NCBI RefSeq assembly: GCF_024124545.1 | Contig: NZ_JAMXSF010000017.1 | Span: 62,001 to 126,000, forward strand | Origin: Pseudoalteromonas sp. XMcav2-N | Lineage (GTDB): Bacteria; Pseudomonadota; Gammaproteobacteria; Enterobacterales; Alteromonadaceae | Length of the DNA: 64,000 bases | Reading direction: 5' to 3' | Shown: positions 43,362 to 52,936 of the stretch, piece after piece | Layout of the letters: each line of letters begins with the position of its first letter | Numbering within the stretch: position 1 is the stretch's first letter | Program-made: the position numbers and the translations under genes | Notes under the pieces: model-generated | What the model saw: only the letters and a program-made list of their open reading frames with translations | Database searches by the model: none | What the model was told of the DNA's origin: nothing

Positions 43362-46300
43362 ATGAAACTCTTACATCCTGTTAGCCTGGCTGTGGCGATA
43401 GCGCTGGGCGGTGCCAGTTATTTGACATATCAACATGCGCAAGAGACGCCATATGAGCAAAAGGCTGACTATCTGGCTGCAAAAGCTGAGAAAAAAGCTA
43501 ATTCACCGAAACGTTATGACAAGCCGAAAGAGGCACAAGAGTTTTATATTTCGCAGCGTCTGCCTAAAGGCGTAGAAACGATTCCAACTGAAAAGTATTC
43601 GCAGGCGCTTGAAGATATTAAAAATATGCGCCGTTACTCATTGGCTGACAACAAGGTTGTCTTTGATTATGTGCCTCAGCTTAACTCTCCTGATGGAGTA
43701 CACCGCGAGCTTGGGCAGTGGGAAGAACTAGGCCCGGGCAACATAGGTGGTCGTACCAGGGCCTTAATCATTCACCCAACTGAACACGATACTATGTATA
43801 CCGCGGGTGTTGCTGGTGGTGTCTGGAAAACAACTGATGCGGGCAAATCATGGCATCCACTGAGTGATCTAGCAACAAACCTGGCAGTAACAACCCTGAC
43901 TTTTGCTCCAAACGATCCTAATACTATCTACGCAGGTACGGGTGAAGGCTTTTTTAATGCAGATGCGTTACGCGGTGATGGTATCTTTAAGTCCACAGAC
44001 GGCGGTATGACCTGGACGCAACTGGAAGCGACTGCTGGTAATGAGCTATTCCACTACACTAATAAAATCGTATTTGGGAAGAACGACCCGTCGACACTTT
44101 ATGCAGCCACTCGCGGCGGTGTTCAGCGTTCAAAAGACAATGGTACAAGCTGGGAAACGGTATTCGTAAAAGAGGATGCGGGTGTTGGGTGTACAGATTT
44201 GACTGTAGTCGATGGTGGTGATCACGATGTGCTAGTCACCGCTTGTGGTTCTTTTGATACAGGTGGATTGCACCGAAGTGCCGATGGTGGTGATACCTGG
44301 GCGGCAGTGCTGGAACTTGAAACCCAAGGCCGCTCAACTATCGCTGTGGCACCGTCTGACAATAACATCATGTATGCACTGCTGGCCAATATTGGTGATC
44401 ACGGTATGGAAGCAGTCTATAAGTCAGAAGATATGGGTGTCACCTGGACCGCGACTGTCACTCGGGACACGGCAGATGATTTTAGCCGACTCTTACTGAG
44501 TAATACTGTTTTCGGATTATTCCCTCAGTGTGGATATGGTCCAGAGCCACAGTTTTATAACCAGGGCTGGTATGACAATATCATTGCTGTAGACCCGGTA
44601 AACCCTGACGTTGTGTGGACGGGTGGTATTGATATGTTCCGTTCTGATGATGGTGGTAAAACCTTCGTGCCGGCCAGTATCTGGTGGTTCGATATGGACC
44701 ACGAGCTGTATGCTCACGCAGACCAACATACCATCGTTTTCCACCCAGCGTATGATGGTGTAAATAACACGACTATGTTCGTTGGTAACGATGGCGGTAT
44801 CCAAAGAACGGACAACGCGCTTGATAAACGCCTTGATATTGAACAGGTCTGTGGTGCATCCAACGATCCTACAGGAAAAGTGAATTGGCAAACACTTAAC
44901 AATGGGTATGCGGTAACGCAATTCTACCATGGTACGGTTATGCCTGATGGTACGGCTTATTTTGGTGGTACTCAGGATAATGGTACTTTGCTTGGTGAAG
45001 ACGGCGGGTTTAACGAATGGCGTGAAATCTCCGGTGGTGATGGCGGTTGGACTGCTGTTGACCCAACCAATCCAAATATTCTTTTCTCTGAGTTCACAGG
45101 TCTGTCAATTCAAAAATCGCTTGATGGCGGTCAGACTTTCGCGGATGCAACGAATGGCATCAGCGGCGATGATGGCTTCCCGTTCATTACGCGATTCGAA
45201 ATGGCACCATCTAATTCTCAGGTATTGTGGATTGGGGGAAGCCAGTTGTGGCGTACGACTGACCAAGCTGAAAATTGGGTAGCAGGTAGCCCGGCATTAG
45301 ACAGCTCTGTTTATGCTATTGGTATTGCGCCGCAAGACGAAAACATTGTTGCTGCGGGTACCCGAGAAGGTTATATCTACATTAATTACAACGCTGGAGA
45401 ATCAGACGCTTCCACTCCTTGGAATAGCTTCAAGATTGGTGAAGAAGGTGAGCGCGCCACCGTCAGCGCGATAGCATTTGACCCGACAGATGACAAAATT
45501 GCTTACGCAACTGTTTCGACTTTTGACCAGGCACATGTTTGGAAAACCACTGACGGTGGTAAGAGCTGGATGCCTATTGATAAAGACATTCCGAACGTGC
45601 CGGCAACGTCTGTTGCGGTTGATCCAAACAACGCACAACGCGTTATTATTGGTACCGACTTAGGTGTGTTTATTTCGACTGATGGTGGTGAAAACTGGTT
45701 TGCTGATGGTTCAGGTCTGGCAAATACCAACGTTGCTAAGGTGACTTTCCATGGAAACGAGGTCTTTGCATTCACCCATGGACGCAGTGCTTACAAAGTC
45801 GCATCAGCCACCGACGAGCATTATGAAATTACGCTGGATGAAGACTCTTCAGTGAACGTCTCGTCTGCGTTTGCAGACAGGTTCAAAAACGCTTTTGCAT
45901 CGGTCGAAATTGCTGAGCTACCTGAATCAGGCGATCTGATGCTGGGAGAAGAGTTATTGGCTGTCGGTGCGGTTGTTGCGCTGGACAAGTTCGACATGGT
46001 GACCTACAAGCCAGACGCTGATTTTGCCGGAGAAGATTCCTTCAAGTTCACCGGTACTGCTGAAAAAGCCGAGTCGACGCAAGAGGTAACCGTTGAGCTT
46101 ACCGTTGAAGGCGTCAATGACATGCCTGTTATCGCCGAGCTTGAAAACCTTGAAATCATGTTAGGTCAGGCAGTTGAAGTTGACTTTAATGGCAAAGTTT
46201 CTGACATGGACAATGAAGACATTACCCTGTCAATTGAGCCGCAGGTCCCAGGTCTGAGATTCTCAGAAGGTGTCTTGAGTGGTATTGCAAGCAGCGTATT

Positions 46301-46769
46301 CAGCGGTGATGTTAAACTACATGCAACAGATGGGGAGCATGAGGTATCAGCAAGCTTCGCTGTCAATATCTATGATGCTTCTCCGGTCATTGAGTCAAAT
46401 CAGAGCTTCGAAGTGGCTGAGAATACACCAATCGGCACCGTTATCGGGCAACTGGTATTCAGCGACCCAGATGCAGAGGTATCGCCGGTAGAGAAGTTCC
46501 ACGTCTATGGTGACAGCTTCTTTAGTGTTGACGCTGAGGGTAATGTAATCGTTGCGAAAGAGTTGGATTTTGAGTTCCAGGAAGAGGTCTACTTTGGCGT
46601 TCAGGCTGAAGATACCTATGGTAACTTGTCTAACCATGCTGAAGTGCATGTCACAATCAGAGATCTGCGTGGTGATGACGATGATGATGACGATGGCGAC
46701 TCAGGTTCATTCGCTTGGTTATCACTACTAAGTTTACCATTAGCAATGCTACGCAGAAGACGCAAATAA
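43362..46769 (+). CDS. Large Asp-box (BNR/sortilin-like) beta-propeller protein with GlyGly-CTERM tail
   Basis: A 1135-residue secreted protein. Order: signal peptide (about 1-20), a 100-residue charged leader, and a beta-propeller region (about 120-800) with many Asp-box repeats (STDGGMTW, SKDNGTSW, SADGGDTW, SDDGGKTF, SLDGGQTF, TTDGGKSW, STDGGENW). Two or three Ig/cadherin-like domains follow (about 820-1105), one with the VNDMPVI and SDMDNEDITL pattern. The C-terminus is a GlyGly-CTERM signal: acidic run, SGSFAWLSLLSLPLAML, then RRRRK, recognised by rhombosortase in type II secretion species. The propeller resembles VPS10/xyloglucanase-type repeats; no catalytic residues can be assigned. 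Confidence 0.85.
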   Translation: MKLLHPVSLAVAIALGGASYLTYQHAQETPYEQKADYLAAKAEKKANSPKRYDKPKEAQEFYISQRLPKGVETIPTEKYSQALEDIKNMRRYSLADNKVVFDYVPQLNSPDGVHRELGQWEELGPGNIGGRTRALIIHPTEHDTMYTAGVAGGVWKTTDAGKSWHPLSDLATNLAVTTLTFAPNDPNTIYAGTGEGFFNADALRGDGIFKSTDGGMTWTQLEATAGNELFHYTNKIVFGKNDPSTLYAATRGGVQRSKDNGTSWETVFVKEDAGVGCTDLTVVDGGDHDVLVTACGSFDTGGLHRSADGGDTWAAVLELETQGRSTIAVAPSDNNIMYALLANIGDHGMEAVYKSEDMGVTWTATVTRDTADDFSRLLLSNTVFGLFPQCGYGPEPQFYNQGWYDNIIAVDPVNPDVVWTGGIDMFRSDDGGKTFVPASIWWFDMDHELYAHADQHTIVFHPAYDGVNNTTMFVGNDGGIQRTDNALDKRLDIEQVCGASNDPTGKVNWQTLNNGYAVTQFYHGTVMPDGTAYFGGTQDNGTLLGEDGGFNEWREISGGDGGWTAVDPTNPNILFSEFTGLSIQKSLDGGQTFADATNGISGDDGFPFITRFEMAPSNSQVLWIGGSQLWRTTDQAENWVAGSPALDSSVYAIGIAPQDENIVAAGTREGYIYINYNAGESDASTPWNSFKIGEEGERATVSAIAFDPTDDKIAYATVSTFDQAHVWKTTDGGKSWMPIDKDIPNVPATSVAVDPNNAQRVIIGTDLGVFISTDGGENWFADGSGLANTNVAKVTFHGNEVFAFTHGRSAYKVASATDEHYEITLDEDSSVNVSSAFADRFKNAFASVEIAELPESGDLMLGEELLAVGAVVALDKFDMVTYKPDADFAGEDSFKFTGTAEKAESTQEVTVELTVEGVNDMPVIAELENLEIMLGQAVEVDFNGKVSDMDNEDITLSIEPQVPGLRFSEGVLSGIASSVFSGDVKLHATDGEHEVSASFAVNIYDASPVIESNQSFEVAENTPIGTVIGQLVFSDPDAEVSPVEKFHVYGDSFFSVDAEGNVIVAKELDFEFQEEVYFGVQAEDTYGNLSNHAEVHVTIRDLRGDDDDDDDGDSGSFAWLSLLSLPLAMLRRRRK

Positions 46770-46788
46770 TCTAACTGAAGATGAATTT

Positions 46789-46823
46789 AAGGCGAGTCGG
46801 TGTTAACTGACTCGCCTTTTTTG
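46789..46823 (+). terminator. Terminator after the propeller protein gene
   Basis: A 9-bp stem AGGCGAGTC/GACTCGCCT around a 10-base loop, followed by TTTTTTG. Confidence 0.9.
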
Positions 46824-46987
46824 TGTCCTGAGCCAGCGCGCAATTTGCACGTTATGCGCAATTTAGTCGAACTGAGGTTACTTTTTATAACAAATTGTTG
46901 ATAGATTGACCGAACGGCATACAAAGCACTGGATCTTACGAACTAGGCTGATATAACTAGCTATGGATTGAGAAACAGGAATTCGTC

Positions 46988-47248
46988 ATGATGGACAAAA
47001 CACAACAATTGGATAACAGCGTGATTGCTGAATTACAAAATAAAGACCATTCAGAGCAATTAAAGCAACTGGATAACCTGAGCTGCACCCATGGCGATAT
47101 CATTGAGCTATTGGCACAGTACCTGGCTTTAAGTGAGCAAGATGATGATAGCCAGTTTGACGCCTGGTACGATGCGTTATGCCCGGATCAACTGACTGTT
47201 TTAAAGGCGTTCGAAATTTTTCGGGCCCACTATGAGCAGGCCCATTAA
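46988..47248 (+). CDS. Small hypothetical protein
   Basis: I do not recognise this 86-residue acidic, helical, soluble protein. It is rich in Leu and acidic residues, with an SEQDDDSQFDAWYDALCP stretch. CAGGA lies 7 bases before the first of two adjacent ATGs. It converges on the DUF6058-like gene. The frame has the codon pattern of the surrounding genes, so it is probably real. Confidence 0.5.
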   Translation: MMDKTQQLDNSVIAELQNKDHSEQLKQLDNLSCTHGDIIELLAQYLALSEQDDDSQFDAWYDALCPDQLTVLKAFEIFRAHYEQAH

Positions 47249-47285
47249 TCATTCGAAAGTTGCGGGTGTTTAAAGACCACATTCG

Positions 47286-47939
47286 CTAGCGTATTGAGAG
47301 GTCGTATTTTGCTACCAGGCACTCAATGTATTTATAACGGATAGACATGGGCTTTTCGTGTTCCATATGGTGACTAAGTGCCCGGTTTAAGAGTTTTAGC
47401 GCGCTTAGCAATTCAGCTCTGTGTTCTGGCGCAATATGGCTGGCTGTGCGCTCTTCAGTCAATGCATCGACCAGCGCACGGCCCAGGTCAATGTATACGA
47501 CTTCTTCCACGAGTCCATTTTGGCTGATAACACCGTACTTGCTGCACAAGTATTGCTGCCAGCTTTGCTGAATATGTTCCGGTAAGTCTTCGTTAAATCG
47601 ACAATCATGGCTGACGAGGCCTTGCTGAGCACATTTGCTTAATGTCTGAGTGTACTTTTGCTGGAACAATTCATAGGCATGCGATGATTGCTCTACCTGA
47701 TGTTTAAGTAATTGCTGACCCCATTGTTCCGCTCCTCGTGGATAAAACTCTGTGTGCTCAACACATTCATACAGCCCAAGATAGGAACTGCATTTTATCT
47801 GGTTTTCCAGACTGTAACTGGCATTAGGAAAAATACACAGCTCCTGCCAATTGAGCAGCTGATCCTGCGTGATTCTGAGCGTGCTGCATAGCTCTTCGGC
47901 ACTGAAAAAGTGTGTATTAAGATGTTGGGACAGACGCAT
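47286..47939 (-). CDS. DUF6058-like hypothetical protein
   Basis: A 217-residue soluble protein. The N-terminus (HFFSAEELCSTLRITQDQLLNWQELCIFPNASY) resembles a MerR-like winged helix-turn-helix followed by a signature of aromatic residues, and I recall similar proteins called DUF6058 in Pseudoalteromonas. The C-terminal half is helical with several cysteines and no catalytic motif. Function unknown; the regulatory idea is a guess. No strong ribosome-binding site is visible. Confidence 0.5.
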   Translation of the reverse strand: MRLSQHLNTHFFSAEELCSTLRITQDQLLNWQELCIFPNASYSLENQIKCSSYLGLYECVEHTEFYPRGAEQWGQQLLKHQVEQSSHAYELFQQKYTQTLSKCAQQGLVSHDCRFNEDLPEHIQQSWQQYLCSKYGVISQNGLVEEVVYIDLGRALVDALTEERTASHIAPEHRAELLSALKLLNRALSHHMEHEKPMSIRYKYIECLVAKYDLSIR

Positions 47940-48048
47940 AAAATAAACACTGGTTATATGTACAGTGTTTGTATTGTGTCGGAACCAACCTGTTTAGGCA
48001 AGTTGTTTTACAAAATTTCCACTTGCCCCTCGGATCTGACATTTATTT

Positions 48049-49005
48049 ATGTTAAAACTTAGCGCCAACAAAGAACTGAACGATATCCGTATGCGCAACA
48101 TAAACACCATAAAACAAGCCAGTTTAATTACTGCTATCAAAACACCTTATGATTTGCATGGTAACATCGACCTTGCCGGCTTCGACAGGCTTGTCGACGC
48201 TCAGATAGCGGCGGGCGTTGATGGGATCATTGTGGGTGGTACAACAGGTGAAGGCCAGTTGATGAACTGGGAAGAGCACCTGATGCTCATCGCCCATAGT
48301 GTGAATAAATTTTCAGACAGACTGGTGATTGTCGGCAATACCGGTAGCAACAACACCCGTGAAGCGGTCAAAGCAACGGAATATGGTTTCGCATCAGGAA
48401 TGGATGCTGCACTGCAGATCAACCCTTATTATGGACGTACGTCAGAGGCAGGGTTGAATGAGCACTTTTCGCGTTTGCTTGAGATTGGGCCTGCATTTAT
48501 CTACAACGTGCCAGGGCGTACAGGTCAGGACCTGACACCTGATATTATAGAGCCGCTTGCTCAACACGCTAATTTTGTTGGTATGAAAGAGTGTGCGGGA
48601 CATGAGCGGATCGCCCATTACGAAGAGAAGGGCATTGCTTGCTGGTCTGGAAACGATGATCAGGCTCATGACAGCCGCCATTTACATCAATCACATGGGG
48701 TGATCTCGGTTACCTCAAATCTTGTACCGCAGTTGTTCCGAACACTGATGGACAATAAAAATGATGAGTTGAATGCTCAGTTGCAGCCATTGATGAATTG
48801 GTTGTTCTGCGAACCAAACCCTATAGCGATTAACACAGCGCTAGCAATGACCGGCGCGGCATTACCTGTATTTCGCTTGCCTTATGTGCCATTGAACGAG
48901 GCACAACAGAAGCTCGGCGCAGAGCTTATCAACAGTCTGAGTCACGAAGCTGTGGTCGGTGGTGCTGCTACAGTCATCAACTCTGAAGATGTTAAATTAT
49001 ATTAA
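48049..49005 (+). CDS. dapA: 4-hydroxy-tetrahydrodipicolinate synthase, plant-like type
   Basis: Condenses pyruvate with aspartate semialdehyde, the first committed step to lysine and diaminopimelate. The 318-residue product has the Schiff-base Lys in GMKECAGHE, the catalytic Tyr in FIYNVPGRTG and the GGTTGEGQ loop. Its motifs (TTGEGQLMNWEEH, GNTGSNNTREA, WSGNDDQAHDSR, FRLPYVPL) match chloroplast DHDPS more than E. coli DapA as I remember them (TTGESATL, TGANATAEA). The ribosome-binding site is weak; the ATG at 48091 is an alternative start. No other lysine genes are adjacent. Confidence 0.88.
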   Translation: MLKLSANKELNDIRMRNINTIKQASLITAIKTPYDLHGNIDLAGFDRLVDAQIAAGVDGIIVGGTTGEGQLMNWEEHLMLIAHSVNKFSDRLVIVGNTGSNNTREAVKATEYGFASGMDAALQINPYYGRTSEAGLNEHFSRLLEIGPAFIYNVPGRTGQDLTPDIIEPLAQHANFVGMKECAGHERIAHYEEKGIACWSGNDDQAHDSRHLHQSHGVISVTSNLVPQLFRTLMDNKNDELNAQLQPLMNWLFCEPNPIAINTALAMTGAALPVFRLPYVPLNEAQQKLGAELINSLSHEAVVGGAATVINSEDVKLY

Positions 49006-49018
49006 CCGCTTACTATTG

Positions 49019-49048
49019 GTGACACTGAACCCGTAAATAGCGTATAAT
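49019..49048 (+). promoter_or_regulatory. Promoter of rhlE
   Basis: A consensus -10 TATAAT (49043-49048) lies 18 bases after GTGACA (49019-49024), giving a 5' leader of about 30 bases before the ATG at 49085. Confidence 0.6.
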
Positions 49049-49084
49049 CTGCGGCCCTTCATTATTGGTCGCAGGTTTTTTGCT

Positions 49085-50383
49085 ATGAATTTTAAGTCTT
49101 TCAGTTTTCCCGATGCCTTGTTACAGGCGCTTGATGAATTAAATTTCCATACCCTGACGCCGATACAACAAGCTGCTATTCCAGTGGTAAGGCGTGGACA
49201 CGATGTCCTGGCAACGGCGCAAACCGGAACGGGTAAAACCGCAGCGTTTGCACTGCCTGTGATCCACCGTCTGTTGGAGGGAGAGTCACTAGAATCGCCA
49301 AGAGCGTTGATCCTGGCTCCGACTCGTGAGTTGGCAGAGCAAATTGCCACTAACTGCGACGCATTTTGTCAATATACCCCTCTAACCGTTCAGGCTGTCT
49401 TTGGTGGTGTGAACGTTGATGGCCAAACACAGCGCTTGTCTCAGGGGGTGGATATCCTGGTTGCGACACCGGGCCGTTTGCTCGATTTAATTCGCTTAGG
49501 TGCTGTCAGTCTTGCACAAGTTAAATACTTGGTGCTGGATGAAGCTGACCGTATGCTGGATATGGGTTTTATCGCCGATATGCAGAAGGTCATTAACATG
49601 GTGAGCGAGGACAGACAGTTGTTGTTGTTCTCTGCGACCTTCCCAACGGCAGTAAAACAATTCGCAAAGCAAGTGCTTAGAGAGCCAAAACTCGTTCAGG
49701 CAGCCAAAGAGAATACGACTGCTGAAACTGTACGACATGTCGTGTACCCGGTAGAACAAAAACGTAAGCAAGAGTTACTTTCAGAATTAATCGGCAAGAA
49801 AAATTGGTTGCAAGTGCTGGTCTTCGTCAATATGAAGGACGATGCAGATCAGCTTGTCAAAGAGCTTGAATTGGATGGTATTAGCGCGACAGTATGTCAC
49901 GGTGACAAAAGTCAGGGAGCTCGCCGTCGTGCACTACGCGAATTCAAAGAAGGCAAAGTCAGAGTATTAGTGGCAACTGAAGTAGCGGCTCGTGGTATCG
50001 ACATTGATGGATTGCCGCGGGTCATTAACTATGACCTACCGTATCTGGCGGAAGACTATGTTCATCGCATTGGTCGTACAGGTCGAGCTGGTAATTCGGG
50101 GCAGGCAATTTCTTTCGTTGCGCGAGAGGAAGAGCAGACCCTGATCCACATCGAAACTTTAATAGGGCAAAAGATCAAGCGATACTACTTACCCGGCTAT
50201 GAGGTCGCGAGCAGAGAAAATCTGATTGAAAACCTGGCCAAGAAGCCATCTCATCAGCGTCGAAAAGCACGTACTAATCGACCAAGCAACCAAGCCAGTG
50301 GCGAAGCTCGTGCTAAAAACCGCTCTAAAATTAGTAATGTACGTCAGAGATTAAAAGGCGCCCAGCTAAAATTACAGAAATAA
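49085..50383 (+). CDS. rhlE: DEAD-box RNA helicase, RhlE-type
   Basis: ATP-dependent RNA unwinding, usually in ribosome assembly or RNA decay. The 432-residue product has all core motifs: Q motif (FHTLTPIQQAAIP), motif I AQTGTGKT, PTRELAEQ, motif II DEAD (VLDEADRMLD), SAT (FSATFP), ATEVAARGIDI and HRIGRTGRAG. The C-terminal tail (from about 385) is basic and low-complexity, as in RhlE. AGG precedes the ATG. Its end faces the GST gene across a hairpin. Confidence 0.93.
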   Translation: MNFKSFSFPDALLQALDELNFHTLTPIQQAAIPVVRRGHDVLATAQTGTGKTAAFALPVIHRLLEGESLESPRALILAPTRELAEQIATNCDAFCQYTPLTVQAVFGGVNVDGQTQRLSQGVDILVATPGRLLDLIRLGAVSLAQVKYLVLDEADRMLDMGFIADMQKVINMVSEDRQLLLFSATFPTAVKQFAKQVLREPKLVQAAKENTTAETVRHVVYPVEQKRKQELLSELIGKKNWLQVLVFVNMKDDADQLVKELELDGISATVCHGDKSQGARRRALREFKEGKVRVLVATEVAARGIDIDGLPRVINYDLPYLAEDYVHRIGRTGRAGNSGQAISFVAREEEQTLIHIETLIGQKIKRYYLPGYEVASRENLIENLAKKPSHQRRKARTNRPSNQASGEARAKNRSKISNVRQRLKGAQLKLQK

Positions 50384-50393
50384 CTAAAAGCTA

Positions 50394-50420
50394 GAGGTCT
50401 GATCCGGTGGGCCAGACCTC
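50394..50420. terminator. Terminator between convergent rhlE and GST genes
   Basis: GAGGTCTG and CAGACCTC form a perfect 8-bp stem with an 11-base loop. The minus-strand side continues TAGCTTTTAGTTATTT, a moderate T run. Confidence 0.5.
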
Positions 50421-50425
50421 AGCGA

Positions 50426-51061
50426 TCAGCGATACATGCCTAATTCAGTCCCTTCTTTTTTACATACCGCTTCAATAGCAGGGTGTCTTGAGATACCTCC
50501 CAGATAGCGGCCCAGATGCTCAAACTGCAGTGGAGGTTTGGCAAGCTCGTCTGCCCAGATGCACAGCATAAATAGATAGCAGTCACAGACTGTGAATTGC
50601 TCACCGACCATATAGGTCTTGTCCGCGAGATGTCTGTCCAGCAAAGTGAGCATGTCCTGAACCCGCGACTGCTGAGTTCGAATAATGTCATCATACATTA
50701 GCGCGCTTTGTGTATGCCGCTCCGGATAGAAATAGATCATCAACTCCGCTTGCACTGTTGTAGTGAGATACATCAGCCATTGATAAAACTCAGCTCTGTG
50801 CTGTGGTTCTGAAGGTATTAGGTTGCCTTCAGGATGTTTTTCACATAAATAGAGGCAAATTGCAGCACTCTCAAACAAAACAAACTCGTCATCTACCAGA
50901 GTAGGGATCCTTCCTGTGGGGTTGAGCCGTAAGTACTGTGCCGATCTTTGAACATTTTTTTTTCTGTCGACAAGTTCAAGCTGGTAAGGGACCTGGAGGG
51001 CTTCTAGAACAAAGTGGGGTGCTAAACTCGCATTGCGTGGATAGTAAAACAGTGTATACAT
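50426..51061 (-). CDS. Glutathione S-transferase family protein
   Basis: A 211-residue cytoplasmic GST-fold protein: N-terminal thioredoxin-like domain (LFYYPRNASLAPHFVLEAL, NPTGRIPTLVDD, LFESAAICLYL with the cis-Pro and Glu-Ser glutathione contacts) and a helical C-terminal domain with FTVCDCYLFMLCIW. The substrate is unknown. ATG at 51061 (AAGG 6 bases upstream) is chosen; the frame opens 25 codons earlier without homology. Confidence 0.87.
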   Translation of the reverse strand: MYTLFYYPRNASLAPHFVLEALQVPYQLELVDRKKNVQRSAQYLRLNPTGRIPTLVDDEFVLFESAAICLYLCEKHPEGNLIPSEPQHRAEFYQWLMYLTTTVQAELMIYFYPERHTQSALMYDDIIRTQQSRVQDMLTLLDRHLADKTYMVGEQFTVCDCYLFMLCIWADELAKPPLQFEHLGRYLGGISRHPAIEAVCKKEGTELGMYR

Positions 51062-51172
51062 GGTTAGCCTTAAATAGTTTATGTCGTAGGTTGTAAACTC
51101 CTTTTCGGCGATTCCTATAGGACTGTAGGACAGCATCGACTATTAAACAAATAGAACCTTGCATATTCGCCA

Positions 51173-51203
51173 AAAAAAATGCCAGCAAGCGCTGGCATTT
51201 TTT
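51173..51203. terminator. Terminator after the AbgT gene
   Basis: AAAAAATGCCAGC and GCTGGCATTTTTT form a long stem with an AAGC loop, AT-tailed on both sides, directly after the AbgT stop. It separates AbgT from the GST gene downstream on the same strand. Confidence 0.9.
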
Positions 51204-51205
51204 AG

Positions 51206-52804
51206 TTAGGGTTGATAATAAATTGGTGAGTTAGGCCCGACAGGTAAGCCAAATCCAAACACCCAGATATAGAAAAGCGCTACCCAACCGACAAAGAAAC
51301 ACATACTGTAAGGCAGCATGGTTGCGACCAGAGTACCTATTCCCATATCCTTTTTATACTTGGTAGCAACGGCCAGGATCAGGCCAAAATAACTCATCAT
51401 AGGTGTGATCAGGTTAGTTACTGAGTCACCAATTCGGTAAGCGGCCTGAATCGTTTCAGGGGCATAGCCCACCAGCATCAGCATAGGCACAAAAATTGGC
51501 GCTGTAACTGCCCACTGAGCCGATGAAGAACCAAGACTCAGGTTAACAACCGCGCACATTAAGATAAACAATACAAAAACTTCAGGTCCTGTCAGGTTCA
51601 GTGCCTGTAGCATAGCTGCACCGTTGATAGCCAGAATAGTGCCTAAGTTTGTCCATTTAAAGAAGGCAACAAACTGAGCGGCAAAGAATACCAGCACTAT
51701 GTACATGCCCATCGAACTCATGCTCTTACTCATAGCATCAATGACGTCACGATCGTTGCGCATAGTGCCAACAACGCGTCCATAGACAAATCCCGGAATA
51801 GCGAATGTCACAAAGATAAATACGACTATGCCTTTGAGGAAAGGAGAACCGGCGACCGCGCCTGTTTCGGGGTGACGCAGAATGCCATTTTCTGGGACTA
51901 TGGTTAATGCTAGCAGAGCAGAAACAACCAGTAAGGCAACACCGGCCCACTTTAGACCAGATCTTTCTTTGTCAGTGAGATGTTCAATATTGTTGCTTGA
52001 GAGATCGATACTGGCTTCATCAGGGTTATATTTACCCAGTCGAGGTTCAACAATGGCTTCCGTTACCCAGGTACCTACGAAGGCAATCAGGAATACAGAT
52101 ATCATCATGAAATACCAGTTTGCTTCTGGCCCAACCTGATAGCTGGGGTCGATCATCTGGGCTGCAGGAGTTGTAATACCGGCAAGCAAAGGATCTATTG
52201 TGCCCAGCAATAAGTTCGCACTGTAACCACCCGAAACACCAGCAAAGGCCGCCGCCAGACCAGCCAGTGGATGGCGTCCCAGGCTATGGAATATCATCGC
52301 TGCCAATGGAATTAAAACAACATAACCGAGTTCTGAAGCGGTATTCGATAGAATCGCAGCGAACACAACCATAAAGGTAACAAGGCGTTTTGATGCGCCC
52401 ATTACCATGCCACGCATCGCGGCCGAGAGCATGCCAGAGTGCTCTGCAACACTCACACCCAGCAGAGCAACCAACACAGTTCCAAGTGGCGCAAAGCCGG
52501 TAAAGTTAGTAACGAGTCCGGTAACAATACGCTGCAAACCTTCCGCGCTCATCAGGCTTACGACCTCAATCACACCGTCTGGCGCACGACCTTTTGCACC
52601 TTCTGGGCGAGGGTCTATAGCACTGAGGCCCATCCAGTCGGCAATGCCACTGAAAACGACAATGGCGACACAGAACATCGCAAACAGAGTGATGGGGTGG
52701 GGCAGCATATTGCCCAGAAACTCAACCGTTGCTAGAAAGCGGTTAAACAGGCCGCCTTGCTTCTGGTTGGATTGATCAGCTGACGTCTCTACAGCATTCG
52801 ACAT
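51206..52804 (-). CDS. AbgT-family transporter
   Basis: A 532-residue inner-membrane protein with about 12 hydrophobic segments. The family imports p-aminobenzoyl-glutamate in E. coli (AbgT) or exports antimetabolites (MtrF); the direction here is unknown. Seen: NRFLATVEFLGNMLPHPITLF, FAPLGTVLVALLGVSVAEHSGML, ASELGYVVLIPLAAMIFHSLGRHPLAGLAAAF, NLSLGSSSAQWAVTAPIFVPM and RIGDSVTNLITPMMSYFGLIL, all typical. ATG at 52804 follows GAGAAA; the frame opens 16 codons earlier. No abgAB hydrolase genes adjoin it. Confidence 0.92.
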   Translation of the reverse strand: MSNAVETSADQSNQKQGGLFNRFLATVEFLGNMLPHPITLFAMFCVAIVVFSGIADWMGLSAIDPRPEGAKGRAPDGVIEVVSLMSAEGLQRIVTGLVTNFTGFAPLGTVLVALLGVSVAEHSGMLSAAMRGMVMGASKRLVTFMVVFAAILSNTASELGYVVLIPLAAMIFHSLGRHPLAGLAAAFAGVSGGYSANLLLGTIDPLLAGITTPAAQMIDPSYQVGPEANWYFMMISVFLIAFVGTWVTEAIVEPRLGKYNPDEASIDLSSNNIEHLTDKERSGLKWAGVALLVVSALLALTIVPENGILRHPETGAVAGSPFLKGIVVFIFVTFAIPGFVYGRVVGTMRNDRDVIDAMSKSMSSMGMYIVLVFFAAQFVAFFKWTNLGTILAINGAAMLQALNLTGPEVFVLFILMCAVVNLSLGSSSAQWAVTAPIFVPMLMLVGYAPETIQAAYRIGDSVTNLITPMMSYFGLILAVATKYKKDMGIGTLVATMLPYSMCFFVGWVALFYIWVFGFGLPVGPNSPIYYQP

Positions 52805-52936
52805 AGCAAATTTCTCGGTTATAAAAAATGCCGTTACTCTACCACCATTCACTCGCTAGTTTTATAGCAAAGCGTTAATTTTGAAAGATTCTGAGACAAA
52901 ATGAGTAAAATACTCAGCTGTACCTAACAATAAAGG

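Noticed and set aside
44517..44930. 137-codon ORF opposite the Asp-box protein
   Set aside because: Antisense to a strongly conserved repeat region; the codon pattern follows the plus-strand gene.
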